A stretch of DNA of 64,000 nucleotides from assembly GCA_020736575.1 (NCBI GenBank), contig JAGPYM010000004.1:1178001-1242000 (forward strand), read 5' to 3'. The stretch comes from Thelonectria olida. Taxonomy: Eukaryota; Ascomycota; Sordariomycetes; Hypocreales; Nectriaceae. The position numbers and the translations under genes were made by a program. The notes under the pieces were generated by a model, which saw only the letters and a program-made list of their open reading frames with translations, had not been told where the DNA came from and ran no database searches. Of this stretch, positions 1 through 11,693 are shown one piece after another. Position 1 is the stretch's first letter; every line of letters starts with the position of its first letter.

Positions 1-1494
1 GCCAATAAGGTTGAGGGGAAGCTGGTCAAGGGCCTTGAAGTCCTCCGAGGTGGTGGCGTGGTCGTAAAAGTAGACAAAAATGACATCGTCCTCCTTTTCC
101 ATCTCCTTAAGCGTCTTGGAATCAATATCGGGGATGCCAACGGCGACTTCAAGCGCCTTATCAGCGTACTGAACAAAGTCACCGACGCCACGGAGACCCC
201 GATAGTCAGCGCTCTCAGTGCCTCGGTAGAAGCGAATGGTAGGGTATGCGCGGGCATTCATTTCTTTGCAGAATCGACTCTCGGCGTCGCAGTTCACTTC
301 GCCAACATTCAACTTTCCAGCCATCTCCTTGGCCATTTGCGCCCAGTTGGGGGCCATGGCTTTGCAGTGAGAGCACCAGGGAGCATAGAATTTGATGAAC
401 CAGGGATCTTGTGTTGACGTAACCAGTGTCTGGAAGGTATCCGGGGTAAGGGGGGTGCTGATGCCTTCTGGGTTGTAGTTTTTCGCAGGCTCCTTGGGCT
501 TGGTCTTCTTCAGCATTTCTCCAGTAGTAGCCACCTTCCAGTCCTCGCCGAACTTCTTCTCAACGACATCTTCGTTAGCTTTGACTGGCTTTTCAGAGTC
601 GGTCGTCTCATTCTCAGTAGACTTTGCTGACTCGGTCGGCTTTGCGGCCTCGTCTGACTTGGATGCAGATTCGTCGGGAGATCCGGGTCGCTCGGTAACA
701 TCATCCAGGGATTTTTCAGGAGCCTTCTTATCCGAAGTGCCCTTCTCAGTCATCTTCTCGTCAGCTGCCAATTCTTGGGCCGCCTGCTGCTCGGCCTTCT
801 TCCTCTTTTTCTCTTCCGCCTCCTTGGCTTCCTTCTCTTTTCTCTCAGCCTCCAGCTTCTTCCAAGCCTCTTTGGCCTCCTTCTTCTTCTCAGCTGCGTT
901 TTCGTCCTTAACTTCAGGCAGGTTAAGAGTTTCAGGACGAGTTCCTGGCTTGTACTTCTCGAGGGCTTTCTCAATGGTGTTGCTCAAAACGGTGGCGTTC
1001 TTGACGCCCCTCAGGCTCTCCATGACCTGGCCATCTTCGTAAAGGATGCTCGTCGGGTAGGATTGCACAGCGTGGTCCATGCAAAGATCATAGTACGCAA
1101 TACAGTTGATGATACCGAATCGGAAATCGTAAAAATCTGTGAATGTCCTCCCTTCAGCATCGACACCCGTAGGCTTTGAGTTATAGTAGAATTCGTAGAT
1201 GGATTGAAACGTTGGAGCAAAATCGATGCAGTGAGGACAGTAGGGACTTATTATACATTAGTATCAGTCTAGTGCGATGTTCAATTTGAGGTAGTACCTG
1301 AAGTGCTTGATGAAGATGTACTTTGTCTTCTTCAACTCAGTTTCCCAATTAGTCGGGGTGAGCTCGAGGAGCGCAGGTACTGCTGGACCGTCGGATACGG
1401 CATCCTCCTTTTTTATCTCTTCCACCTCAGAGAGGATTTCGGCACTGGCGAGAGCCACAGCGCCCGTGAGGAGGGCAAAGGGCGAAAGGCGCAT
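1..1494 (-). CDS. ER thioredoxin-domain / protein disulfide isomerase-like protein (Eps1-like), 3' partial
   Basis: Likely an ER oxidoreductase that forms or rearranges disulfides in secretory proteins. Exon 1 is 1298-1494 and exon 2 runs from 1246 through the window start; the 51-nt intron joins exactly at HFSPYCPHC. The protein opens with a signal peptide (MRLSPFALLTGAVALASA). Thioredoxin domain 1 carries CPHC in a SPYCPHC context rather than the classical WCGHC. A long Lys/Glu/Ala-rich, probably coiled linker follows, then thioredoxin domain 2 with a WCSHC active site. The SPYCPHC form recalls yeast Eps1, a membrane-bound PDI relative. The C-terminus, where a membrane anchor or ER-retention signal would sit, lies outside the window, so subtype is inference. 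The ATG was chosen because the signal peptide begins there. Confidence 0.86.
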
Positions 1495-3364
1495 TCTGGA
1501 AGTTTACACCCTGTGGGCGCAAGGGTGTCGGGACGTCGGCGGTATCGGTAGCAGGGGCGGACAGGCACACAGATCGAAAGATGGCGATCAAGGTCCAAAG
1601 TTCCGCTGGAATAACGTGTTTTACGAACGAGCCCAAAAGGTTGACGGGAGGGGGCTTGGTGAAGCGCGAGGTGAATCGGAAACGATGTTGGTGGTTGTGC
1701 CGCCGCTGGTGGACCGAGGAAATGCTGTCATCCGCAATATTCGTGGAGCGGGAAAAGAAGACAAGAAATGCAAGATTAAAGCAGACGCACACCAGGCGCA
1801 GGTTGAGGCGATGAGAAGGGGTAAAAATAGGAACAAAGAGAAAGGTTTCAAAAGGCCAGCAGAGGACACTCAGGAGGAATGCGCTGTCGATGTTGGACGC
1901 CCAGACCAAAGGAGCACGCGCGGCAACGGAGGAGCCACACACACGCCACACCCCACCCATGGCGTTCGCGCTAGCTACCTAAGCAGGGAGAGCTTGGTGT
2001 CAATTCCAGCCATTAATCACCCTAAATTTACCTACTCTGGTAGGTACTTTGCGTAATGATAGAACTGTTTTGTTAGTCAGCTCCAGAGTTGGTGCAAGAA
2101 GAGTATGAAGAAAACTCGCTCTATAGAGGAAAGTACATCTATTGGCAGAAAGGCCAAGAACATATCGCCAACAAATATCCGAGTTGACCTGCTCACAAAC
2201 CCGAGTCAGGAGCAGCATTTTAAGAATCGCATCTTGTTCTCCTGTACGGATAATGAGGCACTATTTGGGTGTACAACTGGAGGACGGTAGGCAATGAAAC
2301 TAAAATAATACTAAGAGTTGCCAATTTGGCAAACTTATAGGACAGTTTCGTGACATGTTATTGGCATGCAAGGCAATAGAGGCGCGATTCCTCACCTGGT
2401 GCAGTGAACCATAGTCACTGCTGGAGATAATCGGCACCTCAAAAGATCATCCAAAGATTATGACTGCACACATTTCATTGACTTCTCCTTCAGTTAGAGA
2501 GATTCGCACCTTTCATCAACCTATCCTCCTGCAACTGAGTGACAACTCTCTCTTCAGTTGCTATTCTTGAGCATTCTCTCCTCTTGCAACGCCGCTTATT
2601 TCTTTTGCATTACCTACTCAGAACAATCATCAGAATCCACCTACTACTCGAACATGAGCAGCTTCAGTCGTCACATACCGAAGCCACAGGACGTGGGCCC
2701 ACTGACAGGAGACCAAATTACGACATGGGACAGCATAGGACGACGAGGGAGCATGGTATAGGCGTTGGAAGTTGTTACGGATGTTCTTTTTTTTTTTCTG
2801 CCGATTTCTTTTCTTTATTTCTTTTCGGGATAATTGGAGCATGGAGCGGGATATTGGCGTTATCAGGTCGTTGGAGAGAGGACAGTCCGGGGCGCCGGTG
2901 TCCGTGGGGATGATCATGTGACCAGAAGTCGACTTGCCCCCAAGAATAGCCCCACTAGTTTGAGAGCATCCATTTTCTGTCTGTGCCGTGCCATTCCACA
3001 TATTAATTTATAAAACCTGAAGCCATTCAAGTTCCCGCTTCCCCTCAATGAATAATTTTAGTAAATACCATGATAGGTACTTAAGTTGAGGTTTGATACT
3101 ACTGTACGACCGGCTTTCCAGCGAGAAGGTAGGGGCCAGAATGTCGATCCCCTGGCTCCTTCCCAGGTTGCCAGGTCCCAGCTTTTAGCGTCCGCGTTGG
3201 AAAGACCCATGCTCGCCTGCCTTGCCAATCAGCCAGTCAACTCTCAACGTCTCTTCGAACTTCCAACAATCACACAACTCCCTCGCAGATTCTTTCTTCT
3301 TTCCACGATCAACTCTAAAACCCACTTGTTTCTTTTCTTTGTCAGAAAAGGTCTCTTCATTTCC
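1495..3364. other. Intergenic region, divergent PDI-like / TDP1
   Basis: No ORF here has recognisable domains or coding character. The stretch should hold both promoters and 5' leaders. Visible features are T-rich runs around 2787-2825, a partly palindromic acctac/gtaggt segment near 2029-2047, and a CT-rich stretch at about 3240-3360 just before the TDP1 start, typical of a fungal 5' leader. The frame upstream of the TDP1 ATG stays open for about 280 nt. Confidence 0.6.
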
Positions 3365-5086
3365 ATGGACCGTCCCCCGAAACGTCAACGGCTCGAGGAC
3401 AAGGGATCAGAAACACCTGAATCCTTGACACGTCCAGTCAGTCCTCCAAACAAGGAACGCCGCCACGCATCAACCGTCAAATCTCCATGGCAGCTTACGT
3501 GGATTCGAGACCTCCCAATTGATCAGAATCGAGATGCCGTCACATTGAAAGACCTCCTCGGCGATCCTCTCATTTCAGAATGTTGGGAGTTCAACTTCCT
3601 GCACGATATACATTTCTTGATGGAGGCCTTCGATCCCGACACAAGACATCTCGTCAAAGTGAATGTAGTGCATGGCTTCTGGAAGCGGGAAGACCCCAAC
3701 CGCCATACCCTTCAAGTAAGTTCCGTTCTAGTCAACCGTCTCTTGGAGCCGGGTCTTGAAACAATGTTGGGCTTTTTGGATCGTTTCACCATTTGCAAAC
3801 ACCCTGAATGTCCTGTTTCAGCTTTTCAAGTCTGACAGCTGCCAGAACGCGGCAGCAGAGTTTAGCAACGTCCAGCTGCACGTTGCTCCCATGCCTGAGA
3901 TGTTCGGCACACATCATTCTAAAATGATGATATTATTCCGTCACGATGACACAGCCCAAGTCATCATACACACCGCGAACATGATCCCTAAAGACTGGAC
4001 GAACATGACCAACGCGGTCTGGCAATCTCCTTTGCTTCCTAAATGTTCTGAAATACCCCAGGGTACACAATCTCACGTGGATCATCCTATTGGAAGTGGT
4101 CATCGCTTCAAGGTAGATCTGCTGAGCTATTTGAGATCCTACGATTCGTACAGAGTAACATGCAAGCCTTTAGCTGATCAACTCTCCGGTTATGACTTTT
4201 CCAGTATCAGAGCAGCGCTTATTGCCAGTGTGCCTGGGAAGCACGACTCGAATGACTCTTCTCAAACACCATGGGGCTGGTCCGCTTTGAAGAAGTGCCT
4301 CCAACGCATCCCTTGTCGGACAGAAGAAGAGTCAGAAATTGTAGTCCAAATATCTTCCATTGCAACGCTTGGCGCGAGGGATGATTGGTTAAAGAAGACG
4401 TTGTTTAGCTCTCTTTCTCGGTGTCAGAATCAAGGTCTTTCCCAGCCAAAGTTCAAGGTGGTTTTTCCAACGGCAGATGAGATACGGCGATCGCTGGATG
4501 GTTACGCATCTGGAGGGTCAATCCACACGAAAGTTCAATCACCACAACAAGCCAAACAACTCGACTACCTTCGACCCTTCTTTCACCATTGGGCAAATGA
4601 TTCTCCTAATGGAAGGGGTGAGCAACCTTTCCTGACTATATGCAGATTCACTGACTATTCCCATTAGACCTAGCCAATGGTGTTACCAAGCAGGACAGTG
4701 GGCGACGTCGCGCGGCCCCACACATCAAGACATACATCAGATACAACAAGAAGTCCATCGATTGGGCTCTCCTGACATCAGCCAACGTCTCGAAACAAGC
4801 TTGGGGCGAGGCGGCTCGGGCCACTGGGGAGGTCCGGATTGCCTCTTGGGAAGTTGGGGTTCTGGTCTGGCCTGAGCTGCTCCAGAAGGATGCCATTATG
4901 GTGGGGACATTTCGGACAGATGAAGCACAACTTCCAAACGTGGAGAGTGAGGAACCCCGGAGTGTCATCGGACTTCGGATGCCGTACGACACTCCTTTGC
5001 AGCAGTACGGACGCGAAGAGATACCCTGGGTTGCCACAATGATTCACAGCGAACCTGACTGGATGGGCCGGACTTTGGTCGACTAG
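3365..5086 (+). CDS. TDP1: Tyrosyl-DNA phosphodiesterase 1
   Basis: Nuclear DNA-repair enzyme that hydrolyses the bond between a trapped topoisomerase I tyrosine and a DNA 3' phosphate, and cleans other 3' adducts. Exons are 3365-3715, 3822-4617 and 4668-5086, giving 521 aa. Both HKN motifs of the phospholipase-D superfamily are visible: HSK at about residues 149-151 (context GTHHSKMM) with Asn near 170, and HIK at about 401-403 (HIKTYIRYN) with Asn near 422 in TSANVSKQAWG. The N-terminus MDRPPKRQRLE is basic and probably a nuclear signal. Length and motif spacing fit fungal TDP1. An in-frame ATG lies about 150 nt upstream, but it would add an unrelated hydrophobic segment, so 3365 is preferred. 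Confidence 0.95.
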
Positions 5087-5877
5087 GGAAGCCTGACAGC
5101 GATCGACTTGATCCGTGCGGACGTCGATAAAATCACCCAATGGCATGACGAACAGATCGGAGATTTCGCTTCAGCTCGTTCAAGGGCCGCAGCTACCATG
5201 TTTTAGTCGACAACTACCGATAGTCAAAAAGGCTTGTTCTCTTATCTTCAAGAACGGTTGTGTCTCGATCCACCCCCGCATGCTCGCTGAGAACTGCACT
5301 CCACCGACGCCATCGTGTAACCATGTTCGGCCGTCGGCGGCTGGCGACAACAAAGCTAGTTGCTTGGCTGACTGATCAGGCTAGAGGCCTGGAGATCGCG
5401 TCGCACGGGCGAGTATCCGTTGAACGGAGCGTTGGAAAAGTGAGTCAATCCCGGGCCGGAGGTGGCGACAACTCCACTTCAAAGTCTCTCAAAGGCGCGC
5501 CTGATATCTTGTTGCTCTGGTTGGCGCATCTTCCCATGAACTTGCAAGTCAAGACGGTGGCCAAGGCTTTTTATAAGAACCTTGCCCTTGTCATTGTTCT
5601 CGTGCACTTCTCATTGTGAAGACATTGTCGCTTCAATTGCTGCGATAACGATCGAGTGTCCATCTGATCCATCAATTGATGCAAGTCTTTGCTCTTTCGC
5701 CTCTGCCTGACCCACCGTGAAGCACCTCATCGCCTGATCAAGAGAGCTTTTTCGCGTTTTTGACGCGGGTGGCGGACTTTCAATTTGCAGCTTCAGATAA
5801 CCTCAAAGACTCAACTTCCTCAGACTCTGAGCCTACCTTGGCTTGACTCTTACATTACATCTTCCGTGTATTTTACA
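5087..5877. other. Intergenic region between TDP1 and the MATE gene
   Basis: Tandem intergenic space expected to contain the TDP1 3' end and the MATE promoter and leader. The 119-codon frame at 5260-5619 has no domain, membrane segment or conserved look and is treated as chance. No repeat or RNA gene was seen. Confidence 0.6.
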
Positions 5878-8002
5878 ATGGTGAAGCAGTACGACCGAAT
5901 CTCGTCTTCGCCTCACGGCGGTGCACATTCCGTCTTGGGGTCGTCCTGGCGAAGCGGTTCCCCTCTTCTGGAGGAAGCTCTTGCGCGAGATCTCGCGAAC
6001 TGCTCCGATGATGATTTCGACGACGACGCCATTGTCGACGATGGCTCTGAAACAGAATTTGAGGGCTTCCCTACCATGTATCGTCGTCCAAGTGGTGTCG
6101 CATATGGTGGCTCTCGACCTGCTCTCAACCCTCAGACCTTCGACGAGCCAGCTATGACTCCGCTCGAGAGGAAGCAATCCCGACATGCCGAGCGCAGCTT
6201 ATTGCGAGACAACCACGTCTTGCCGCCCAAACATGGCCATCGTCCAGATACCGTCTGGTCTCGAATCTACCGCCGCCTTTTCAGCACCAAGCTACCACTA
6301 CCCCAGGATGAGGAACGACCCGCGATTATTATTCGAGCTCCCACTGAGACATCCCCGCTCTTGAGTTCCAGCAGTACGGCATCCGACTCGTCCGTGGGTC
6401 AGTTGGACGAAACGTGGGGAAATGCCGTCGCGGAACACAAGATTCGTACGACATGGCGTCGGGAGACCAAGACAGTTGTGACATATTCGGCGCCTCTGAT
6501 TGTCACCTTCCTCCTCCAGTACTCCATCAATGTCACCAGTATCTTTGCTGTTGGTCGCATTGGCAGGATTGAACTCGGCGCAGTTTCGTGTAAGTCGTTC
6601 ATAACCGCATCCCACATCCTCAGACGCAAGGCCGAAGGGAGACGACAAGCTACAGGAGATGCTAATTATTCACAGTGGCCAATATGTCAGCTGCAATCAG
6701 CTGTTTAGCTCCATTCCAAGGCCTTGCCACGAGTCTAGACACTCTGTGCGCCCAAGCTTACGGTTCCGGCCACAAGCACCTCGTAGGATTGCAGTGCCAG
6801 CGCATGACTTGCTTCCTCTTGTGCCTCAGTGTTCCTGTTGCCGTGCTATGGTACTTTGCCGAGAATATCCTCTACCACATCATTCCTGAGCCTGAGTCTG
6901 CTCGTCTCGCCGGTCTTTATCTTCGTGTCATGATCTTTAGCATTCCCGGCTTTATTCTCTTTGAATGTGGAAAGCGCTTCACACAAGCACAGGGCCTTTT
7001 CCACGCTACTACTTGGGTTCTGATCATTGTGGCGCCGCTCAATGTGTTCCTCAGCTGGTTCTTCGTCTGGCATCTTGGTTACGGCTTCGTCGGCGCCCCC
7101 ATCGCCATTGCCATTACCGAAAGTCTCCTCCCCATATTCCTCTTCCTGTATGTCCGCTTCATCAATGGCCGTCAGTGCTGGGGAGGCTTCAGCCGCCGTG
7201 CTCTATCCAATTGGTGGGTCATGATTCGTTTGGCCCTCCCCGGTATGATCATGGTCGAGGCTGAGTGGTTGGCCTTTGAGATCTTGACTCTCATGGCCAG
7301 CCGATTTGGTACCGAGTATCTCGCTGCTCAGAGCGTTCTTGCTACAGTGACGTCAATCTCGTTCCAAATTCCTTTCCCCGTGTCCATTGCAGCGTCTACT
7401 CGAATTGCCAACCTCATCGGAGCTGGTCTCGTCGATGCTGCGAAGACCACTGGTAGAGTCGTACGTTTTGCCCCATCTCCCATTCATTCCTTCTTACGGA
7501 AATGCTAACTGTATCTGCAGACCTTTGTGGCCGTCAGTATTATCGGCTTACTGAACCTGACCTTCTTCGTCGTTTTCCGGTACTATATTCCCATGCTCTT
7601 CACCAAGGACCCCGATGTTATCGAGCTTGTTGCCGCTGTCATCCCCGTCGTTGCTGTCATGCAGGTCTTTGACGGTCTTGCGGCCGGAGCCGGCGGTATC
7701 CTACGCGGAATTGGCAAACAGTCCATGGGTGGCCCGGCTAATCTTTTTGCCTACTACGTCGTGTCGTTGCCGTGCTCAGTCGCTCTGTCATTTGGACTTG
7801 ACTGGCGTCTTTCGGGATTGTGGCTCGGTTGCACTTTTGGTCTCATCATGTAAGTTCACTGTGATACATTGGGAGCCGTTTTGAGGAGAAAATGTGCTGA
7901 CTCTTTATGTGCAGCGTCTCATTGATCGAGTACATTTACCTCATCAAGGCAAACTGGCACAATGCTGCTGCCGAAGCTGCCGCCCGCAATGCGGCTGGTT
8001 AA
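5878..8002 (+). CDS. MATE family multidrug/cation antiporter
   Basis: Integral membrane exporter of the MATE family, which moves organic compounds out of the cytosol, across plasma or vacuolar membranes, using an ion gradient. Exons are 5878-6589, 6676-7460, 7521-7849 and 7915-8002, giving 637 aa. The first roughly 200 residues are hydrophilic, Ser- and acid-rich, with an ETSPLLSSSS segment that may carry sorting or phosphorylation signals; this resembles yeast Erc1-type proteins. About twelve hydrophobic helices follow. The LGAVSLANM segment rebuilt across intron 1, the LDTLCAQAYGSG stretch and the FxxQGLFH-like region are MATE hallmarks. Substrate cannot be inferred. The gene is convergent with ARP9. 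Confidence 0.95.
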
Positions 8003-8581
8003 GCGACTTGCTGAGAACAACTACCTTGAAGCGTAATTATTCGTTCCCCTTTATTGTCAAGGCGAAATACATGGGTGCCTCTAGGGTAATGCATACCAAA
8101 AGAGGATTGCTAGTTTGGCGTTTGGGTAATGGAAAAAAGGAGATGCCGTGATTGGCGAATGACGATGTATCTGCCCGTTAGATGATCATGTGTGTGTCTT
8201 TGAATAAGTAATAAAAGTCTTCTTTATGGTTCTCAATATCTACTACATTTGACAACAACAAACAATAACCCCAACGGGACCCTAGGACTGATAGAATTGC
8301 CCAGTTACACCATCTCATTTCAAGACTAGAAGAGGATATCATACAAGGCTATCTGTGACGTTTATACTATTACACCCGTTCTGCCTGTTCCTTCTTCCCG
8401 TTCCCCATTGCCATTTCATTGTTGACATGGGCCTCCCTCTCAGCAACAGTCCTTGAGTTCTTCCATTTTTTGAGCTTCTCCATTCCAAGTCGCTGGCCCG
8501 AAAACTCCGAGTCCTCATCTCACGGCTATAACCAAGCAAGATAACAAAAGTGATAAAAACGTGCCATCCCAGCAAATCTCT
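8003..8581. other. Convergent 3' intergenic region, MATE / ARP9
   Basis: Shared terminator space between two convergent genes. AATAAAAG near 8210 on the plus strand is a plausible poly(A) signal for the MATE transcript. No gene is supported. Confidence 0.5.
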
Positions 8582-10672
8582 TTAGCCGAGCATAGAGTGA
8601 GAGCGGATACCCTTGGGGCCAAACTCGCTGAGTGTCTGTTAGTCATTATTCACCTTGAACAAACGCGGGGGAAACGTACTTGTAGTCAACTCTGCTCAGG
8701 CTCATGAGCCTCTGCGCCTCGAGGCCCGAGGCATCCATGTTGGTGTGCAGACAGAAAGCAATGCGGGCAGCGACCTGCGCGCCGAGGAACATAGCCTCCT
8801 CGAAGCCGTTCTTACTCCACTCGGACAGGTACGCGGGCAGGTTGGCCGTCTTGATGCTCGTCGGTGTCTGGCTGTGGAAGTGAGAGCCAGAAACCGGGCC
8901 GCCAGCCTCAGAGCCAGCCGCGGGCGTCCCCACGACGTTGGAACCACCAGCAGTCGCGCTGGCCGTCGTCGCGGCTTGGAGAAGGGGGTTCACGCCGCTG
9001 GTGGAGAGCTGGTGCGGCATGCCGGAGAAGGATCCCACGGGCGTCTGGGCGCCTGTGCCGGTGGGCGTGGCCATGTTAGAGGGCAGCTCCGACGTGAACA
9101 TGGTGGCCGTGGAGGGAGAGATGAGATGGCGGGCGTTGAGAGTCTGGAGGATGTTTTCCTTGAGGCCGCGCAGCCTTGAGCCGTTGCCGACGAAGACCAG
9201 GTTGTCCCAGCAAGAGGGACGCATGTACATGTCTCCAATCTCCTGGATACACCGGTAGATGGCGGTGACGATGCGGTCGATCTCGGCGCGCTCTGCAAAC
9301 TTGAAGCGCTCTAGGCCGACCTCGATGTCCTTTCGGACGCGCTTTGGTCGCTTCTCGGGGGGCTCGTTGGGAGTGGTCGTAGTCACGGCGGGAACTTCTG
9401 TTATCGCGGGGGCGCCCTGAGCAGCAGCATCTGCTGGAGCAGCGCCGTTTGCCTCGCCCTCCTTCTTCTCGCCCGCGGCAGTGCCATTGGTCGCGCTCTC
9501 CGTTGGCTTTGGCACCTCTTCCAGAACGATTTCCTCGTAGAAGAAGGTATTCTTCATCCTCTTAGAATTGGGCAAGCGGACAGGCTTGTTTGCAGCCGCA
9601 TCGGCCTCCTTGTCACCCTTCTTTCGTCCCTTGCCCTTCTCCTTTTCTTTCTCCTTCTCCTTCTTGGCGAGGAACTCCTTGGTTTGGCCGCTAGTAACAA
9701 TTGTTGCCACGTCCAACACGCCATCGTCTTCTCCGCTGCCATTGGTATTCTCGCCCTCGTCCAGCACGTTGATCTTAGGGATGGCCTCAGCAGGTGCGGC
9801 CGCATCAGGAGCAGCAGAGAAAGCAGCGGCTTCGGAAGCGCTCGCCACGGGAAGCTCCATCAAGGTTTCGGCGGTCGGGTTATACGGCAGCACCTCGCAG
9901 ATGTTGCTCTTCTTCAGCTGCTCAGCCATGTCGTGGGTGAATCCTTTGTTTTTCAGCAGCTTGAGCAAGCTTTGGGTAAAGGCCTCGCCTCCGCTGACCT
10001 GGTTTCCGTACCCTGCAACGCTGACCTCGGTGTGATTCGCAACCCGCCCGTCGTAGATGGCCGTCACGTCGACCTTTTCGTGACCAATGTCTATCACCGT
10101 CATGTGTGGCCACTTGAGCCCGTACTGGGTCGCGATGCCGCTGTGGATGATGCATAGAGCGGGAGTGCGCGTGTTCTCAAATATGTATCGCGCGATGGTC
10201 TCGCAATCGGGGCGCGTCCATTGCGGCGATGCCATGAGCATGATGGGGGTGTTGTGGTAGGTGGTCGTTAGCAAGCCGTGGACATGGTCGAGGAAGGCAA
10301 GGAAGGCATCCATGTTAACAATGCGACCGGCTATAATGCGCAGTTAGCTTGTGTTTCGCATGAACTCTGAGTTTCTATTTCCCTGCGTCGCGCCCTTCTC
10401 GAAAAGAGGTGAACCATACCTTGGATTGGATAGACGGCGCCCTCGTCCTCGTCGACGTCTTCCACCCACTCCTCTTCCTCCTGGCCATTCACAATCCTCG
10501 TGCGCTTCGTTTTGTAATAGGGGGCCCATTGGTCTTCATCCTTGAACATTCGGGTGGGCATGCGACGGGCAGGGAGGGTCAGCTCGTTGCATCCCAGCTG
10601 GGCCATGGTGATGCGGCTGCCGGGGCAGACGATGAGGACCTGCTCCTCGCGCCATTTGCCGGTGGTGCTCAT
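8582..10672 (-). CDS. ARP9: Actin-related protein, Arp9-like SWI/SNF-RSC subunit
   Basis: Nuclear actin-related protein of the Arp9 type, expected to pair with a second Arp and couple to the ATPase of SWI/SNF and RSC chromatin remodellers. Exons are 10420-10672, 8680-10330 and 8582-8627, giving 649 aa. The N-terminal VLIVCPGSRITMAQLG is the Arp9-type degenerate first phosphate loop. The actin fold continues through PIMLMASPQWT, MTVIDIGHEKVDV and VSGGEAFTQ. A low-complexity insert rich in Lys/Glu (KEKEKEKGKGRKK) and Ala lies mid-protein, and the C-terminus after the last 52-nt intron reads DYNEFGPKGIRSHSMLG. The frame is open upstream to another ATG at 10984, which would add about 104 Arg/Ser/Thr-rich residues; 10672 was chosen because conserved sequence begins there. 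Confidence 0.87.
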
Positions 10673-11693
10673 TGTGAAGAGCCGCCTGGTGGTGGAGTCG
10701 TTTCTGGGTCTGGTTCGCGCGTGCTTCGAAGTCGGAGGGGAGTTGCGATTTGGAGCGTCGTCGAGAACTGCTCTGGCTGCTGCTGCTACGCGCACACTCC
10801 TTCGTCGCGTTGTGGGTGTAGGTGAGGCTTGACGCAGCTGCTGCTCTTTGCGGGCGCGGCGGGAGCTGCCACCGGCTGTGGCTGTGCGTTCGTTGTTTTC
10901 TCGTGTGGCTGGTGTGGAGGGTGTCCCGCCAGGAAAAGCCACGTGACGGCCATGATTTACAGCTGTCTGAGCCATGTCAGTCATCTTTAATTGCAGCGTG
11001 GAAAACCATGAGGTTGTTACCCTTTCAATGTTCAGAAAACCTCAAGAGTCGGCATCCAATAACGGCTTCAAACGTGCCTGAGTGGGCAAAAGTGCAAACA
11101 AGGCACGGCAGGCTGGTCAATGGTAAACAAGAGAATGCTGCCAGTTGCTGCCAACTGCCCAAGCACCGCGAGTCTCAGTTGAGCCAATGGCGAATCATAA
11201 GCACGTCTCTTTGAATATCAACAATGACTTTTCGAGATGCCTAGCCGTGTTGAAATCACCGAGGCCAGTTTCCACCACCACCAAACCAGCTCTTCTTTCC
11301 GCCACAAATCAGCACGGCATCCGTCTATGGCTTCACCTTCTTGCGGTCTAAGACAACCACCCTGGACCTTTGGTTGATGGGGCTACCAAGGTAAACTAGC
11401 CTCGCATGCTCAAAGATGGAACGGACACGACTCTTCACCAGTAACCAAGACTTTTCGAGAACAAATTGACACCTCAAATCACATCAAGGGCACCTCCAGA
11501 ATAAGTTCTCACCACCGTGCCGTCTACATTTCCAGCTGGGTTACGGTCCTATCCATACCTCCGCCAACGGATCACATAGTCCTCCCTCACATGCACCGCC
11601 ATTGGGCATCAGGTGTAGAACACCAACAAAGTCCCGCCCATCAAACACACAAGAATACACCAGAACGTCACAAACACACCCAGGTCGAGCATC
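10673..11693. other. Divergent promoter region, ARP9 / DUF2293 gene
   Basis: About 1 kb head-to-head spacer. The ARP9-proximal 310 nt stays open in the ARP9 frame and could be a coding extension or leader. The DUF2293-proximal part is rich in A and C, as fungal leaders often are. No other gene is supported. Confidence 0.5.

Noticed and set aside
1307..2056. 249-codon plus-strand frame overlapping the PDI-like 5' end
   Set aside because: It lies antisense to the signal-peptide exon and its intron, and its composition is Arg/Gly/Lys-rich with no domain; a shadow extending into promoter DNA.
5260..5619. 119-codon frame between TDP1 and the MATE gene
   Set aside because: No homology-like features; sits in the expected 3' UTR/promoter space.
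8655..9258. Overlapping plus-strand frames antisense to ARP9
   Set aside because: Shadows of the ARP9 coding sequence; no independent features.
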